Translations under genes and position numbers: made by a program
Assembly (NCBI RefSeq): GCF_001186155.3
Contig: NZ_CP016540.2
Coordinates: 2,520,001-2,584,000, forward strand
Length of the DNA stretch: 64,000 bases
Direction: 5' to 3'
From: Planococcus versutus
GTDB taxonomy: Bacteria > Bacillota > Bacilli > Bacillales_A > Planococcaceae
Shown: positions 15,784 through 23,740 of the stretch, piece after piece
How the letters are laid out: the number at the start of each line of letters is the position of its first letter
How positions within the stretch are numbered: position 1 is the first letter of the stretch
The notes under the pieces: model-generated
Told to the model about the DNA's origin: nothing
The model's database searches: none
What the model saw: only the letters and a program-made list of their open reading frames with translations

Positions 15784-16650
15784 ATGCATAACATAAATAA
15801 AGATACAAAAGCAGCCATATTATGGTTTATTATCCTATGCAGTTTTATTTTCTTTATCCCAGCATTTGCTCTTTTAGTTAGGAATGGTTTTGAAGCTGGC
15901 GGAATTTTACTCTTTGGATTTTTCTTCTACGATCCATTTTGGCTCGCATCAGTAATTATCTTCTCAATGCTTGTAGACCATGCAATATCTAGCACATTTA
16001 TTAAAAATAAGTCAAAAATTGTTATTATTACGCGTGAACTTATTAGAGGTGGATTTTTGACTTTCACAATTCTATTATTTTTTCTTATTTTTATTTCTTC
16101 GAAAATGATTATAATATTCGGTGAGGAAGCCACTTTCACAAAGATTTCTTTTGTTGGTTTATTTTTCTTTTCATTTCTCGGCACCCTATTATTCTATTTT
16201 TTCTATGAGAAATTTAATTATCAAAGAAAAGCTTTTAAACTTGCTAAAAAAAGTGATGAAATCGAACTTATACTACGAAGAAAAATTCGCAGAAAGTCAA
16301 GAAAACAATTAAAATGGATGTTCCGAAAAAAAGGATTTTGGGTGGTTAGATATTTCTTCGGTTATGTAAAACCAATAAAAATTAATGAAATTCCTGATTT
16401 AAGGGAATATAAAAAATATAGAAAAGAACTATTGAATATATATGAAATCTTAGGAACCGTCACAACAGCAGCACTTTTATTTACATCTATTTATACCTCT
16501 TTTAACACAAACAGCTTTGAATACGTAGATGATTTTTCCAACGAGTTAGAGTTTTTACTTCTATTAATATTTATGCCTGTTTATATACAAACAGTCTATT
16601 ACAAACTGCCTCTTAATTTTTTAGATAAACAAAAAGAAAAATCTGAATAA
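15784..16650 (+). CDS. Uncharacterised AT-rich membrane protein, 288 aa
   Basis: No family recognised. About six hydrophobic segments are visible, near residues 10-32, 38-62, 82-106, 114-137, 222-242 and 254-275. Between the fourth and fifth lies a strongly basic stretch (RRKIRRKSRKQLKWMFRKKG near 165-190) that is probably cytoplasmic. AAAGGAG precedes the ATG by 7 nt. The gene is far more AT-rich than its neighbours and sits between right-end copy G' and degenerate copy H, so it looks like foreign cargo in the repeat region. Confidence 0.75.
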   Translation: MHNINKDTKAAILWFIILCSFIFFIPAFALLVRNGFEAGGILLFGFFFYDPFWLASVIIFSMLVDHAISSTFIKNKSKIVIITRELIRGGFLTFTILLFFLIFISSKMIIIFGEEATFTKISFVGLFFFSFLGTLLFYFFYEKFNYQRKAFKLAKKSDEIELILRRKIRRKSRKQLKWMFRKKGFWVVRYFFGYVKPIKINEIPDLREYKKYRKELLNIYEILGTVTTAALLFTSIYTSFNTNSFEYVDDFSNELEFLLLLIFMPVYIQTVYYKLPLNFLDKQKEKSE

Positions 16651-16669
16651 TTATAAAGCAAATTTTATC

Positions 16670-16765
16670 ATGAACATTAATTATACGAATATTATCTGAA
16701 AAATACATCGGTTTTATTGAAATAGCTTTTCTCTATATAGTTCTCTCGCTACCAGGGAACCGTAC
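16670..16765 (+). repeat. Degenerate repeat copy H
   Basis: ATTATACGAATATTATCT, GGTTTTATTGAAATAGCTTTTCTCTATATAG and CTCTCGCTACCAGGGAACCG follow the order of the family's second half but with many changes. The terminus CCAGGGAACCGTACAC resembles the left end of the second repeat family. It abuts RAYT fragment 3. Confidence 0.5.
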
Positions 16766-16767
16766 AC

Positions 16768-17118
16768 TATGCCAAGCGTTATCGCCACATTGGATGAATA
16801 TACCAAAAGCGCTATTTTGCGAAAGAAGTCGATTCACGTCTTGGCCTTCTCACGGTCAGTAGTTATATCCACCGCAATCCGATTCAAACCCAAAAACCGA
16901 TGGTGGAGCGATTGGAGCTGTATCCGTATTGTTCGTTTCCACTTTACTGGAACGATACTCTCCCTGCTCCGGCTTTTCTAGATAGGGAGTTGCTTCGGGA
17001 CTTGCTGCCAGAGCCGTTCGAGAAAAACAACACAGCCTATTGTATGTATTGCCTGACTTATGCACAGAACGCAGAAGAAGATCCGCATGTGGAGGATATG
17101 GAACCGCCGGTGATGTAG
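16768..17118 (+). pseudogene. RAYT fragment 3 (C-terminal half with an in-frame stop)
   Basis: Matches RAYT from codon 86 (CTATGCCAAGCG) to its stop. The in-frame TGA in HIG-stop-IYQKRYF and several missense changes (YPYCSFPLYWNDTLP) show it is dead and older than fragment 2. The first matching base lies about 8 bp upstream of that in fragment 2. Repeat copy I follows 53 bp after its stop, the same spacing as in the intact gene. Confidence 0.85.
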
Positions 17119-17170
17119 CGTTTATCATTTGCTCTTCTTATGGATTTACTGGAAAACATTCTCCAGTTGT

Positions 17171-17321
17171 TCCCTGTGTACGGCTCAGTTATGACTATTT
17201 ATCAACCTCAATAAATATACGAATGCCATCTTCGAAATCGGTTGATTTCATTAAAGATGGCATTTTCTCTATTCAACTTCTTTGTATAGACTGAATTATT
17301 CCGCTCACAGGGGCGCGGTTT
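17171..17321 (+). repeat. 151-bp hairpin repeat, copy I
   Basis: Left TCCCTGTGTACGG, core GCCATCTTCGAAATCGG / GATTTC / AAAGATGGC, right CACAGGGGCGCGGTT. The right end runs straight into an istB fragment. Confidence 0.9.
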
Positions 17322-17664
17322 GATCAATCAATTGAAGGAAAGCCGGTCCGAACGGACCTTACGCTCTTTCGAATTGCGATTTGAGAAGTACGACCTCGTC
17401 ACCATTGATGAATTGGGCTACATTTCCTTCGATAAAGAAGGAGCTGAATTACTCTTTACGCATTTGTCATTGCGCGCGGGTCGATCTTCGACCATTATCA
17501 CGAGTAATCTGTCGTTTGCGAAATGGGAAGAAGTGTTTCATGATCCCATTTTGACTGCCGCATTAACGGATCGCCTAACGCATAAATCGCATGTGGTAAA
17601 TATGGTCGGTCCTTCTTATCGAATGAGAGAAACGCAAAAATGGCTCGAAAACAGCCATTCATAA
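17322..17664 (+). pseudogene. IS21-family istB fragment (C-terminal part)
   Basis: The frame encodes the C-terminal half of an IstB-type AAA+ helper ATPase: Walker B region YDLVTIDELGYISFDKEG, TIITSNLSF and the DRLTHKSHVVNM tail. The N-terminus with Walker A is absent because the sequence begins at the right end of repeat I. After the stop come IS21-like terminal segments (GTGGCTCAAAATTAAATTGC, GTGGCTCAG), then a truncated repeat. This is a different IS21 element from the one at 19-20.6 kb. Confidence 0.85.
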
Positions 17665-17714
17665 GTGGCTCAAAATTAAATTGCGTTGTGGCTCAGTTTT
17701 CAGTTGCGAAATAC

Positions 17715-17775
17715 AGTTTTCGTTATTCAACTTCTTTGTATAGACTGAATTGTCTCGCTCACAGGGGCGCGATTT
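17715..17775 (+). repeat. Right-end-only copy J
   Basis: TTTTCGTTATTCAACTTC through CTCACAGGGGCGCG: the last 60 bp of the family after the end of an IS21 fragment. The hairpin and left half are missing. Confidence 0.85.
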
Positions 17776-18052
17776 CTACTTGTTGCGCCAGCCAGTGTTC
17801 ATCAAACGCTTCGAATTCCATGATCCATTCCCCGACAAAAAAGCCTCCACCGTATTCATAGACGAACCGGTTCTGAAGCGCCGCTTTTGCTAGTCCTCCT
17901 GCAAATGGATCTTGAATCCACGCCTTGATTTCCTCAACTGCTATGCTCTCTTTATTTTGGCTTGAAATCACGTTCGCCACTTGCTCAAAGGGCACAATGC
18001 CATATAAATTAACCATCGCTGAGATATAATCCACCCAGGTTTTACTATCCAT
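17776..18052 (-). pseudogene. 3'-truncated hypothetical gene, longest of the copies
   Basis: Starts MDSKTWVDYISAMVNLYGI with a reasonable ribosome binding site (GGAACGGAGTGGGAAC). 92 residues are original. The frame then runs into repeat J, whose right end supplies the last codons and stop (APL-stop). The YGIVPFEQVANVISSQN segment resembles uncharacterised Bacillales proteins, but no domain is certain. A shorter copy lies at 18344-18458, and only its upstream region at 15396-15501. No intact copy exists in this window. Confidence 0.75.
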
Positions 18053-18192
18053 GTTCCCACTCCGTTCCTGTCGGTTCTATTTTATTTTAGTGTACAGGTT
18101 CGAAGCATCGTTTCCAACCCGGGGTGACACACCAGATCCAGTTTTTATTTATAAGAGGGAACGTTTTCTTTTTTCCAGCAGTTCCCAAATGG

Positions 18193-18343
18193 TCCCTGTG
18201 CACGGTTCAATTATGACTATTTATTAATCTCAATAAATATACGAATGCCATCTTCGAAATCTGTCGATTTCATTGAAGATGGCATTTTTTTTATTCAACT
18301 TCTTTGTATAGACTGAATTGTTTCGCTCACAGGGGCGCGTTTT
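18193..18343 (+). repeat. 151-bp hairpin repeat, copy K
   Basis: Left GTCCCTGTGCACGG, intact hairpin, right CACAGGGGCGCG. Preceded by the upstream block of the truncated hypothetical gene and followed by its shorter copy. Confidence 0.9.
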
Positions 18344-18458
18344 TTTCCATGCTCTCTTTATTTTGGCTTGAAATCACGTTCGCCACTTGCTCAAAGGGCA
18401 CAATGCCATATAAATTAACCATCGCTGAGATATAATCCACCCAGGTTTTACTATCCAT
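18344..18458 (-). pseudogene. Shorter 3'-truncated copy of the hypothetical gene
   Basis: The first 35 codons of the gene at 17776-18052 (MDSKTW... to NKES), nearly identical, cut off by the right end of repeat K, which again supplies a short tail and stop (NAPL-stop). Its upstream block (18490-18594) and repeat L follow on the plus strand. Confidence 0.8.
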
Positions 18459-18594
18459 GTTGCCACTCCGTTCCTGCCGGTTCTGTTTTATTTTAGTGTA
18501 CAGGTTCGAAGCATCGTTTCCAACCCAGGGTGACACACCAGATCCGGTTTTTATTTATAAGAGGGAACGTTTTTTTCCAGCAGTTCCCAAATGG

Positions 18595-18745
18595 TCCCTG
18601 TGCACGGTTCAATTATGACTATTTATCAACCTCAATAAATATACGAATGCCATCTTCGAAATCGGTTGATTTCATTGAAGATGGCGTTTTCGTTATTCAA
18701 CTTCTTTGTATAGACTGAATTTTTTCGCTCACAGGGGCGCGGTTT
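18595..18745 (+). repeat. 151-bp hairpin repeat, copy L
   Basis: Left GTCCCTGTGCACGG, intact hairpin ending GAAGATGGCG, right CACAGGGGCGCGGTT. The right end runs into a second istB fragment. Confidence 0.9.
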
Positions 18746-18903
18746 CTCATCTTCTGTTCTCAGTTTGAACCAGGCGGTTGGTATGAACAAATTGGCGAAG
18801 CAACATTGGCCGATGCGATTCTCGATCGGGTAATTCATAGTTCACATTCCATTTTCATTGACGGAAAGATTTCCATGCGTGAAAGACTAGGGATTCACTC
18901 ATA
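18746..18903 (+). pseudogene. IS21-family istB 3' fragment
   Basis: The last 50 codons of an IstB protein (FCSQFEPGGWYEQIGEATL, DAILDRVIHSS, ISMRERLGIHS-stop), homologous to but distinct from the intact istB at 19800. A GC-rich hairpin (AAGCCGCCCTCGGGCGGCCTT, 18911-18931) and IS21-type subterminal repeats (TTGGTTCTC and variants) follow to about 19030. Confidence 0.85.
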
Positions 18904-19059
18904 AGAATAAAAAGCCGCCCTCGGGCGGCCTTCTTATTCTTATGAGTGGTTCTCTGATGTCCGAATTGGTTCTCAAACGTGTCCGCCTTGGTTCTATTTT
19001 ATGGCACGACTGGTTCTCGAGCTTGTCCTTCTTCATACATATCGAGACAGATCATTGCA

Positions 19060-19803
19060 TCATTACGAAACTACCAGTGTTTTCATCTAGAGGATTTGAA
19101 TGCGCGGATCTTTGAAAAGTTGGAAGAAATCAATACGATGAACTTTCAGAAGCGCGAAGGTTCTCGATTCAAAGTGTTTGAAGAAGAGGAGAAGAGCCAC
19201 CTTCATCCTCTGCCCCTAACAAGGTTCAAGATGACGGAATGGGCAACTGCCAAAGTCCAGCCGAATTACCATGTTCAAGTGGACTATAAGTTTTATTCCG
19301 TCCCTTATGAATACGTCCGCGAGGATGTCGATGTCCGAATCACTGCGGATGTAATTGAATTGTACTTTAAAGATGTGCGCATTGCATCACATCCTCGTAA
19401 AAAGAAATCAGAGGATCCATATGCCACAAATCCCGATCACATGCCAGACCACCATCGACTTTACCTTGATCATAATCCAGAAAACAACCGGAAATGGGCG
19501 AGGAATATTGGACCGAATATGGAGCGACTGGTTGAACATATCCTGAAAACGAATGTCGAAAAGAAGGCGTTGAACATATTAAACGGATTGAGAAGTACGG
19601 CTTCTAAAAGAACTGACACAGAGCTTGAGGCAGCGTCTAAGACCTTACTCGAGATATCCTCGCATCCAACCGTTGCCGTTTTGAAAAGCATCTTGGAGAG
19701 ACAAAAGAAAAAGCAAGCGGATAAACAGCTAGTTCGGGAACCACAGAAAGAGGACTATGGTTTCACCAGAGGCGCTACCTATTTTGGGAGGGATAAAAAA
19801 TGA
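19060..19803 (+). pseudogene. istA: IS21-family istA, 5'-truncated
   Basis: The C-terminal half of the IS21 DDE transposase (NYHVQVDYKFYSVPYEYV, SEDPYATNPDHMP, YGFTRGATYFGR). The DDE core and N-terminal helix-turn-helix are missing, so the element cannot transpose by itself. The sequence joins the end of the preceding IS21 fragment. The open frame extends to 18979 only by chance. It overlaps istB by 4 bp, as in intact IS21 elements. Confidence 0.88.
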
Positions 19804-20555
19804 TCAATCAAGAAACCTTACGAAAGTTAATGGACATGAAGATGAGTGGAATGGCGGATTTATATCAACTACAGAATGAAAATAAAGACTTCCAAGGCAT
19901 GGATTTTGATGACCGCTTTAACCTATTGGTGGATACAGAATATGATCGCAGAAGGTCCAATAAACTGGAGCGTCTGATCAAACAGGCGACGCTTGATGAC
20001 TCGAGCGCAGCCGTTGAACTGATCGAGTATCACGCTGACCGTAAGTTGGATAAGCAGCTAATCTTAGAGCTGGCATCCGGCTCCTATCTTCAGAAGCATC
20101 ATAACATTATCCTTATGGGCGCTTCAGGAAACGGGAAGACGTGGATATCAAATGCCTTCGGCATTCAGGCCTGTCGGCAGTTCTACAAGGTGAAATATAT
20201 TCGCTTGCCCGAATTATTGGATGAACTCGCAGTTGCCAAACATGAGGCAGATGGAAGTTTTCGCAAACTGATTCAAAAATACAGATCCATCGATTTATTG
20301 ATATTGGATGAATGGCTTCTGAGTGAGCTATCTCAAGATCAAGTACTCCATGTTTTAGAAATAATCGATGCGAGGCTCAAACGGACTTCTACCATCTTCT
20401 GTTCACAGTTCTCACCCGAAGGGTGGCATTCCAAACTTGGTCAAGCCCAGGTGGCCGATGCGATTCTTGATCGGATTGTCCACGACTCCTATAAGATATT
20501 GATCGATGGCGAGATCTCAATGCGTGAACGACATAGTCTAGTCGCTCCTCGCTGA
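19800..20555 (+). CDS. istB: IstB-like transposition helper ATPase (IS21 family)
   Basis: Complete 251-residue AAA+ ATPase that helps the IS21 transposase IstA select targets. Walker A GASGNGKTW (about residues 104-112), Walker B DLLILDEWLLS, and a DAILDRIVHDSY C-terminal motif. Starts with ATG overlapping the istA stop (ATGA). Followed by a hairpin (AAGAAGAGAGTCACTGGC / GCCGGTGGCTCTCTTC, 20563-20606) and IS end repeats (GGTGGCTCAAATC). Because istA is truncated this is an orphan remnant, although the reading frame is intact. Confidence 0.9.
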   Translation: MINQETLRKLMDMKMSGMADLYQLQNENKDFQGMDFDDRFNLLVDTEYDRRRSNKLERLIKQATLDDSSAAVELIEYHADRKLDKQLILELASGSYLQKHHNIILMGASGNGKTWISNAFGIQACRQFYKVKYIRLPELLDELAVAKHEADGSFRKLIQKYRSIDLLILDEWLLSELSQDQVLHVLEIIDARLKRTSTIFCSQFSPEGWHSKLGQAQVADAILDRIVHDSYKILIDGEISMRERHSLVAPR

Positions 20556-20673
20556 CCATATAAAAGAAGAGAGTCACTGGCAAAATCTAGCCGGTGGCTC
20601 TCTTCTATGCATTCAATGGCCACATTTTCCGCAATTGGTGGCTCAAATCTCCGCACACGTGGCTTTTTCGTTC

Positions 20674-21142
20674 CGCAATACTCAGATGCAAAAGAACGAT
20701 TGAAAATACGACAAAAAGACAGTCAGCCTGTGCTGGATGCTTATTTGGTATGGCTAACTGAACAAAAAGAAATCATGCGCCGCAATCGGCAACCGGCAAA
20801 GCCATCACTTACTCGTTGAATCAATGGAACAAGTTGACAACGTTCATGAAAGACGGACGTATCGAGATCGACAACAATCGCGCGGAACGGTCGATTAAAC
20901 CGTTCGTCATAGGACGAAAGAATTGGCTGTTTGCCGTATCGACGAATGGGGCGAAATCAAGTGCCATCATCTACAGTCTCGTAGAGACAGCCAAAGAGAA
21001 TGGCTTGAATCCATTTTTCTACCTTCAATTTCTTTTCGAAGAACTTCCGCAGTTGGATATGACGGCGGACCTGAACATCGATCATCTCATGCCCTGGTCG
21101 AAGGAACTTCCAAAAGATTGTTATATCCAAAAGAAAAAATAA
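20674..21142 (+). pseudogene. IS66-family transposase fragment (frameshifted)
   Basis: The C-terminal third of an IS66 TnpC. The first frame holds YSDAKERLKIRQKDSQPVLD. A shift near 20790 moves the match to the next frame (GKAITYSLNQW, then IEIDNNRAERSIKPFVIGRK and NWLFAVSTNGAKSSA). The IS66 end GACGCTTAC is at 21212-21220. The N-terminal two thirds and the other IS66 genes are absent. The IS end is followed at once by the right half of repeat M. Confidence 0.88.
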
Positions 21143-21144
21143 CA

Positions 21145-21185
21145 AAAATGCCTTTCCGACAAAAAATCGGAAAGGCATTTTCTTT
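21145..21185. terminator. Rho-independent terminator within the IS66 remnant
   Basis: AAAATGCCTTTCCGA, 7-nt loop, TCGGAAAGGCATTTT. T-rich on both sides. On the minus strand it is the first terminator after the exopolysaccharide operon, 118 bp beyond the rmlB stop. Confidence 0.75.
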
Positions 21186-21220
21186 TCGAAGAAACTAGGT
21201 GTTCGATATTGGACGCTTAC

Positions 21221-21293
21221 CATTGAAGATGGCGTTTTCGTTATTCAACTTCTTTGTATAGACTGAATTGTCTCGCTCACAGGGGCGCGATTT
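21221..21293 (+). repeat. Truncated hairpin-repeat copy M
   Basis: CATTGAAGATGGCG to CACAGGGGCGCGATTT: the second half of the family only, cut at the hairpin by the IS66 end. Its right end stops 9 bp before the rmlB stop codon, the last repeat of the series. Confidence 0.85.
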
Positions 21294-21302
21294 CATTAAG
21301 AC

Positions 21303-22319
21303 TTATTTTGAATATTGATTTTCGAAATAATTCTGATATTCTCCAGAAATAATTCTTTCCCACCAGCCCTTATTATCAAGATACCATTGAATTGTCTGTG
21401 CAATTCCTGTTTCAAATTTATAAGTGGGCTGCCAGCCTAAGCTTTCTAACTTGCTTGGGTCTATTGCATAGCGTTTATCGTGACCTAAGCGATCTTTCAC
21501 ATATTCAATCAAATCTTCTGATTTACCTAATGTATTAATAATTGTTTTTACAACTTCTAAATTCGTTCGTTCGTTATGACCGCCTACATTATATACTTCG
21601 CCATTTTCACCTTTATGCATTACCAAGTCGATAGCTATACAATGATCAATTACATGAAGCCAATCACGAATATTCTTACCGTCTCCATAAACCGGTACTT
21701 TTTGATCATTTAACACTCGAGAAATAGTCAAAGGTATAAGTTTTTCTGGGAAGTGATAAGGACCATAGTTATTAGAACATCGTGTAATATTAACCGGTAA
21801 ATTGAATGTTTCATGATATGCGCGAACTAATAAGTCAGATGATGCCTTACTAGCACTATATGGACTATTCGGTTGGATAGGGGTATCTTCCGTAAAAAAT
21901 GTAGTAGGATCGAAATCTAATTCACCATAAACTTCGTCAGTTGATACATGCACAAATTTAGTTATTCCAAATTCTTTAGCTGCCTCTAACAATACCTGTG
22001 TACCTAAAACATTCGTTTGCACAAAAATACCAGGATCAGTTATTGAACGATCCACATGACTTTCGGCTGCAAAATGAATGACATAGTCAAAGTTATGAAC
22101 ACTAAATAATTCATTAATTATCTTCTCGTCAGCAATATCAGCTTTTAAAAAATGGTAATTAGATTTTTTTTCGATTTCTTTATGTTTAGTTAAATCTCCA
22201 GCATAAGTTAGTAAATCCAAATTATAAATTTCATAATCAGGATATTTTTCTACCATATATTGAACAAAGTTCCCACCGATAAATCCAGCTCCACCCGTTA
22301 CTAAAACTTCTGTCCCCAT
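21303..22319 (-). CDS. rmlB: dTDP-glucose 4,6-dehydratase
   Basis: Second step of dTDP-L-rhamnose synthesis: oxidation and dehydration of dTDP-glucose to the 4-keto-6-deoxy sugar. 338 residues, extended SDR fold. NAD motif TGGAGFIGGNF at the N-terminus, VSTDEVYGEL with the catalytic Thr-Asp-Glu, and YSASKASSD with the YxxxK pair. I placed the start at 22319 (MGTEVLVTGG), whose ATG overlaps the rmlD stop (TAATG) and has AGGTG upstream; a longer frame upstream is not homologous. Last gene of the rmlA-C-D-B set and of the whole polysaccharide operon. Confidence 0.95.
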   Translation of the reverse strand: MGTEVLVTGGAGFIGGNFVQYMVEKYPDYEIYNLDLLTYAGDLTKHKEIEKKSNYHFLKADIADEKIINELFSVHNFDYVIHFAAESHVDRSITDPGIFVQTNVLGTQVLLEAAKEFGITKFVHVSTDEVYGELDFDPTTFFTEDTPIQPNSPYSASKASSDLLVRAYHETFNLPVNITRCSNNYGPYHFPEKLIPLTISRVLNDQKVPVYGDGKNIRDWLHVIDHCIAIDLVMHKGENGEVYNVGGHNERTNLEVVKTIINTLGKSEDLIEYVKDRLGHDKRYAIDPSKLESLGWQPTYKFETGIAQTIQWYLDNKGWWERIISGEYQNYFENQYSK

Positions 22320-23176
22320 TAACTTTTCACCTCTAATTGAAGTTCTGCAACATACCTCTTCACGGCATCCTGCCAAGGAGGTAATTGCTTAAAACCGTTA
22401 TCTAGTAGTTTTTGTTTGGACATGCGTGAATTTTTGGGACGTACAGCAGGTGTCGGATACTCTTCAGTATTAATAGCATTCACTTTGATTTCTTTTCCTG
22501 CTTGTTTAAATGACTCTGTAGCCAAATCTGACCAACTACAGAACCCTTCGTTAGAGGCATGATATAATCCGTACTTTTCACTTTGAATCATATCAATTAA
22601 AAGAACTGCTAAATCGTATGTGTAGGTAGGTGAACCAATCTGATCTCCCACTACGTTTAATTCATTTCTTGTTTCCGCTAGCTTGAGCATTGTTTTAATA
22701 AAATTTTGGCCGTTCATTCCAAAAACCCAAGATGTCCGAATGATAAAGTGTTTTTCAATTAATTCTCTTACTTTTTTCTCGCCTTCATACTTGGTTACTC
22801 CATAATAACCTTGCGGATTAGGTGTATCAGTTTCAACAAAAGGTGTTTGACCTTCTCCGTCATACACATAGTCTGTGCTGATGTAAATGAATTTCGCATC
22901 TATTTCTTTCGCAATAGCTGCTAAATACTCAGTCCCGCTCACATTCACGTTCCAACAACTCTCGCGATCTTCCTCAGACTTGTCAACGGCTGTATATGCT
23001 GCACAATGAATGATTGCATCTGGATGCATTTCGCGAACAAAAGTTTCAACATCCGTATTAATTGTTAAATCTAAGTCTTCTCTATCGATGCCAACCATAG
23101 TTAATCCTTGTTTTAATCCCTCTTGAACTACATCGTATCCAAGCTGCCCATTATAACCTGTAACTAAGATTTTCAT
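22319..23176 (-). CDS. rmlD: dTDP-4-dehydrorhamnose reductase
   Basis: Final step to dTDP-L-rhamnose, reducing the 4-keto group with NAD(P)H. 285 residues. TGYNGQLGYDV dinucleotide motif, YISTDYVYDG, and YGVTKYEGE with the catalytic Tyr and Lys. The family's Glu/Asp-rich middle (DRESCWNVNVSGTEYLA) is present. It starts directly after the rmlC stop and ends one base into rmlB, so the set is tightly coupled. Confidence 0.95.
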   Translation of the reverse strand: MKILVTGYNGQLGYDVVQEGLKQGLTMVGIDREDLDLTINTDVETFVREMHPDAIIHCAAYTAVDKSEEDRESCWNVNVSGTEYLAAIAKEIDAKFIYISTDYVYDGEGQTPFVETDTPNPQGYYGVTKYEGEKKVRELIEKHFIIRTSWVFGMNGQNFIKTMLKLAETRNELNVVGDQIGSPTYTYDLAVLLIDMIQSEKYGLYHASNEGFCSWSDLATESFKQAGKEIKVNAINTEEYPTPAVRPKNSRMSKQKLLDNGFKQLPPWQDAVKRYVAELQLEVKS

Positions 23177-23740
23177 TTACTCAACTCCATACGTAAAATT
23201 ATTATCTGCATCTTTTAACAAGGGGGCTTTTTCATCTTTTCCTGAAAGAATTGGCATTAAGTTTAATGGCCACTCCACACTTATTGTTGGATCATTCCAA
23301 ATAATTCCACGATCATTTTCTGGTGAATACAATTCATCTACTTTATATTGAACTTCCACATTATCTTCTAAAGTCATGAAAGCATGCGCAAAACCCTTAG
23401 GTACTAGCAATTGTTTTTTATTTTCCGCTGTGAGCTCAATGCCAAACCACTCGCCATAAGTGGCGCTTCCTTTTCTTATATCAACAGCCACATCAAAAAT
23501 CGAACCTTTTGTACATCTCACTAATTTGGTTTGAGATTTAGGTGCTAATTGATAGTGCAAACCTCTTAAAGTACCTTTAGATGCTGAAAACGAGTGATTA
23601 TCTTGAACAAAATCTAAATTCAATCCAGCTTTTTTAAAGCTTTCTTTATTATATGTCTCAGTAAACCACCCGCGGTGATCGCCAAAAAGGTTTGGTTCAA
23701 TAATGAAGACTCCATCTAATTTTGTTTTAATAAAATTCAC
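23177..23740 (-). CDS. rmlC: dTDP-4-dehydrorhamnose 3,5-epimerase
   Basis: Third rhamnose step, epimerising C3 and C5 of the 4-keto sugar. 187-residue cupin: [14 protein letters not shown], the catalytic His in [12 protein letters not shown], and [14 protein letters not shown] with the second active-site region. Overlaps the rmlA end by 4 bp and abuts rmlD. Confidence 0.95.
   Translation of the reverse strand: MNFIKTKLDGVFIIEPNLFGDHRGWFTETYNKESFKKAGLNLDFVQDNHSFSASKGTLRGLHYQLAPKSQTKLVRCTKGSIFDVAVDIRKGSATYGEWFGIELTAENKKQLLVPKGFAHAFMTLEDNVEVQYKVDELYSPENDRGIIWNDPTISVEWPLNLMPILSGKDEKAPLLKDADNNFTYGVE

Noticed and set aside
20607..20819. Separate small protein upstream of the IS66 fragment
   Set aside because: Its C-terminal half aligns with IS66 TnpC and continues in the next frame, so it is one frameshifted pseudogene, not a gene of its own.
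13718..21293. Regular palindromic repeats suggestive of a CRISPR array
   Set aside because: The repeats are 151 bp, the spacing ranges from a few bp to more than a kilobase, and what lies between are gene and IS fragments. There are no cas genes.
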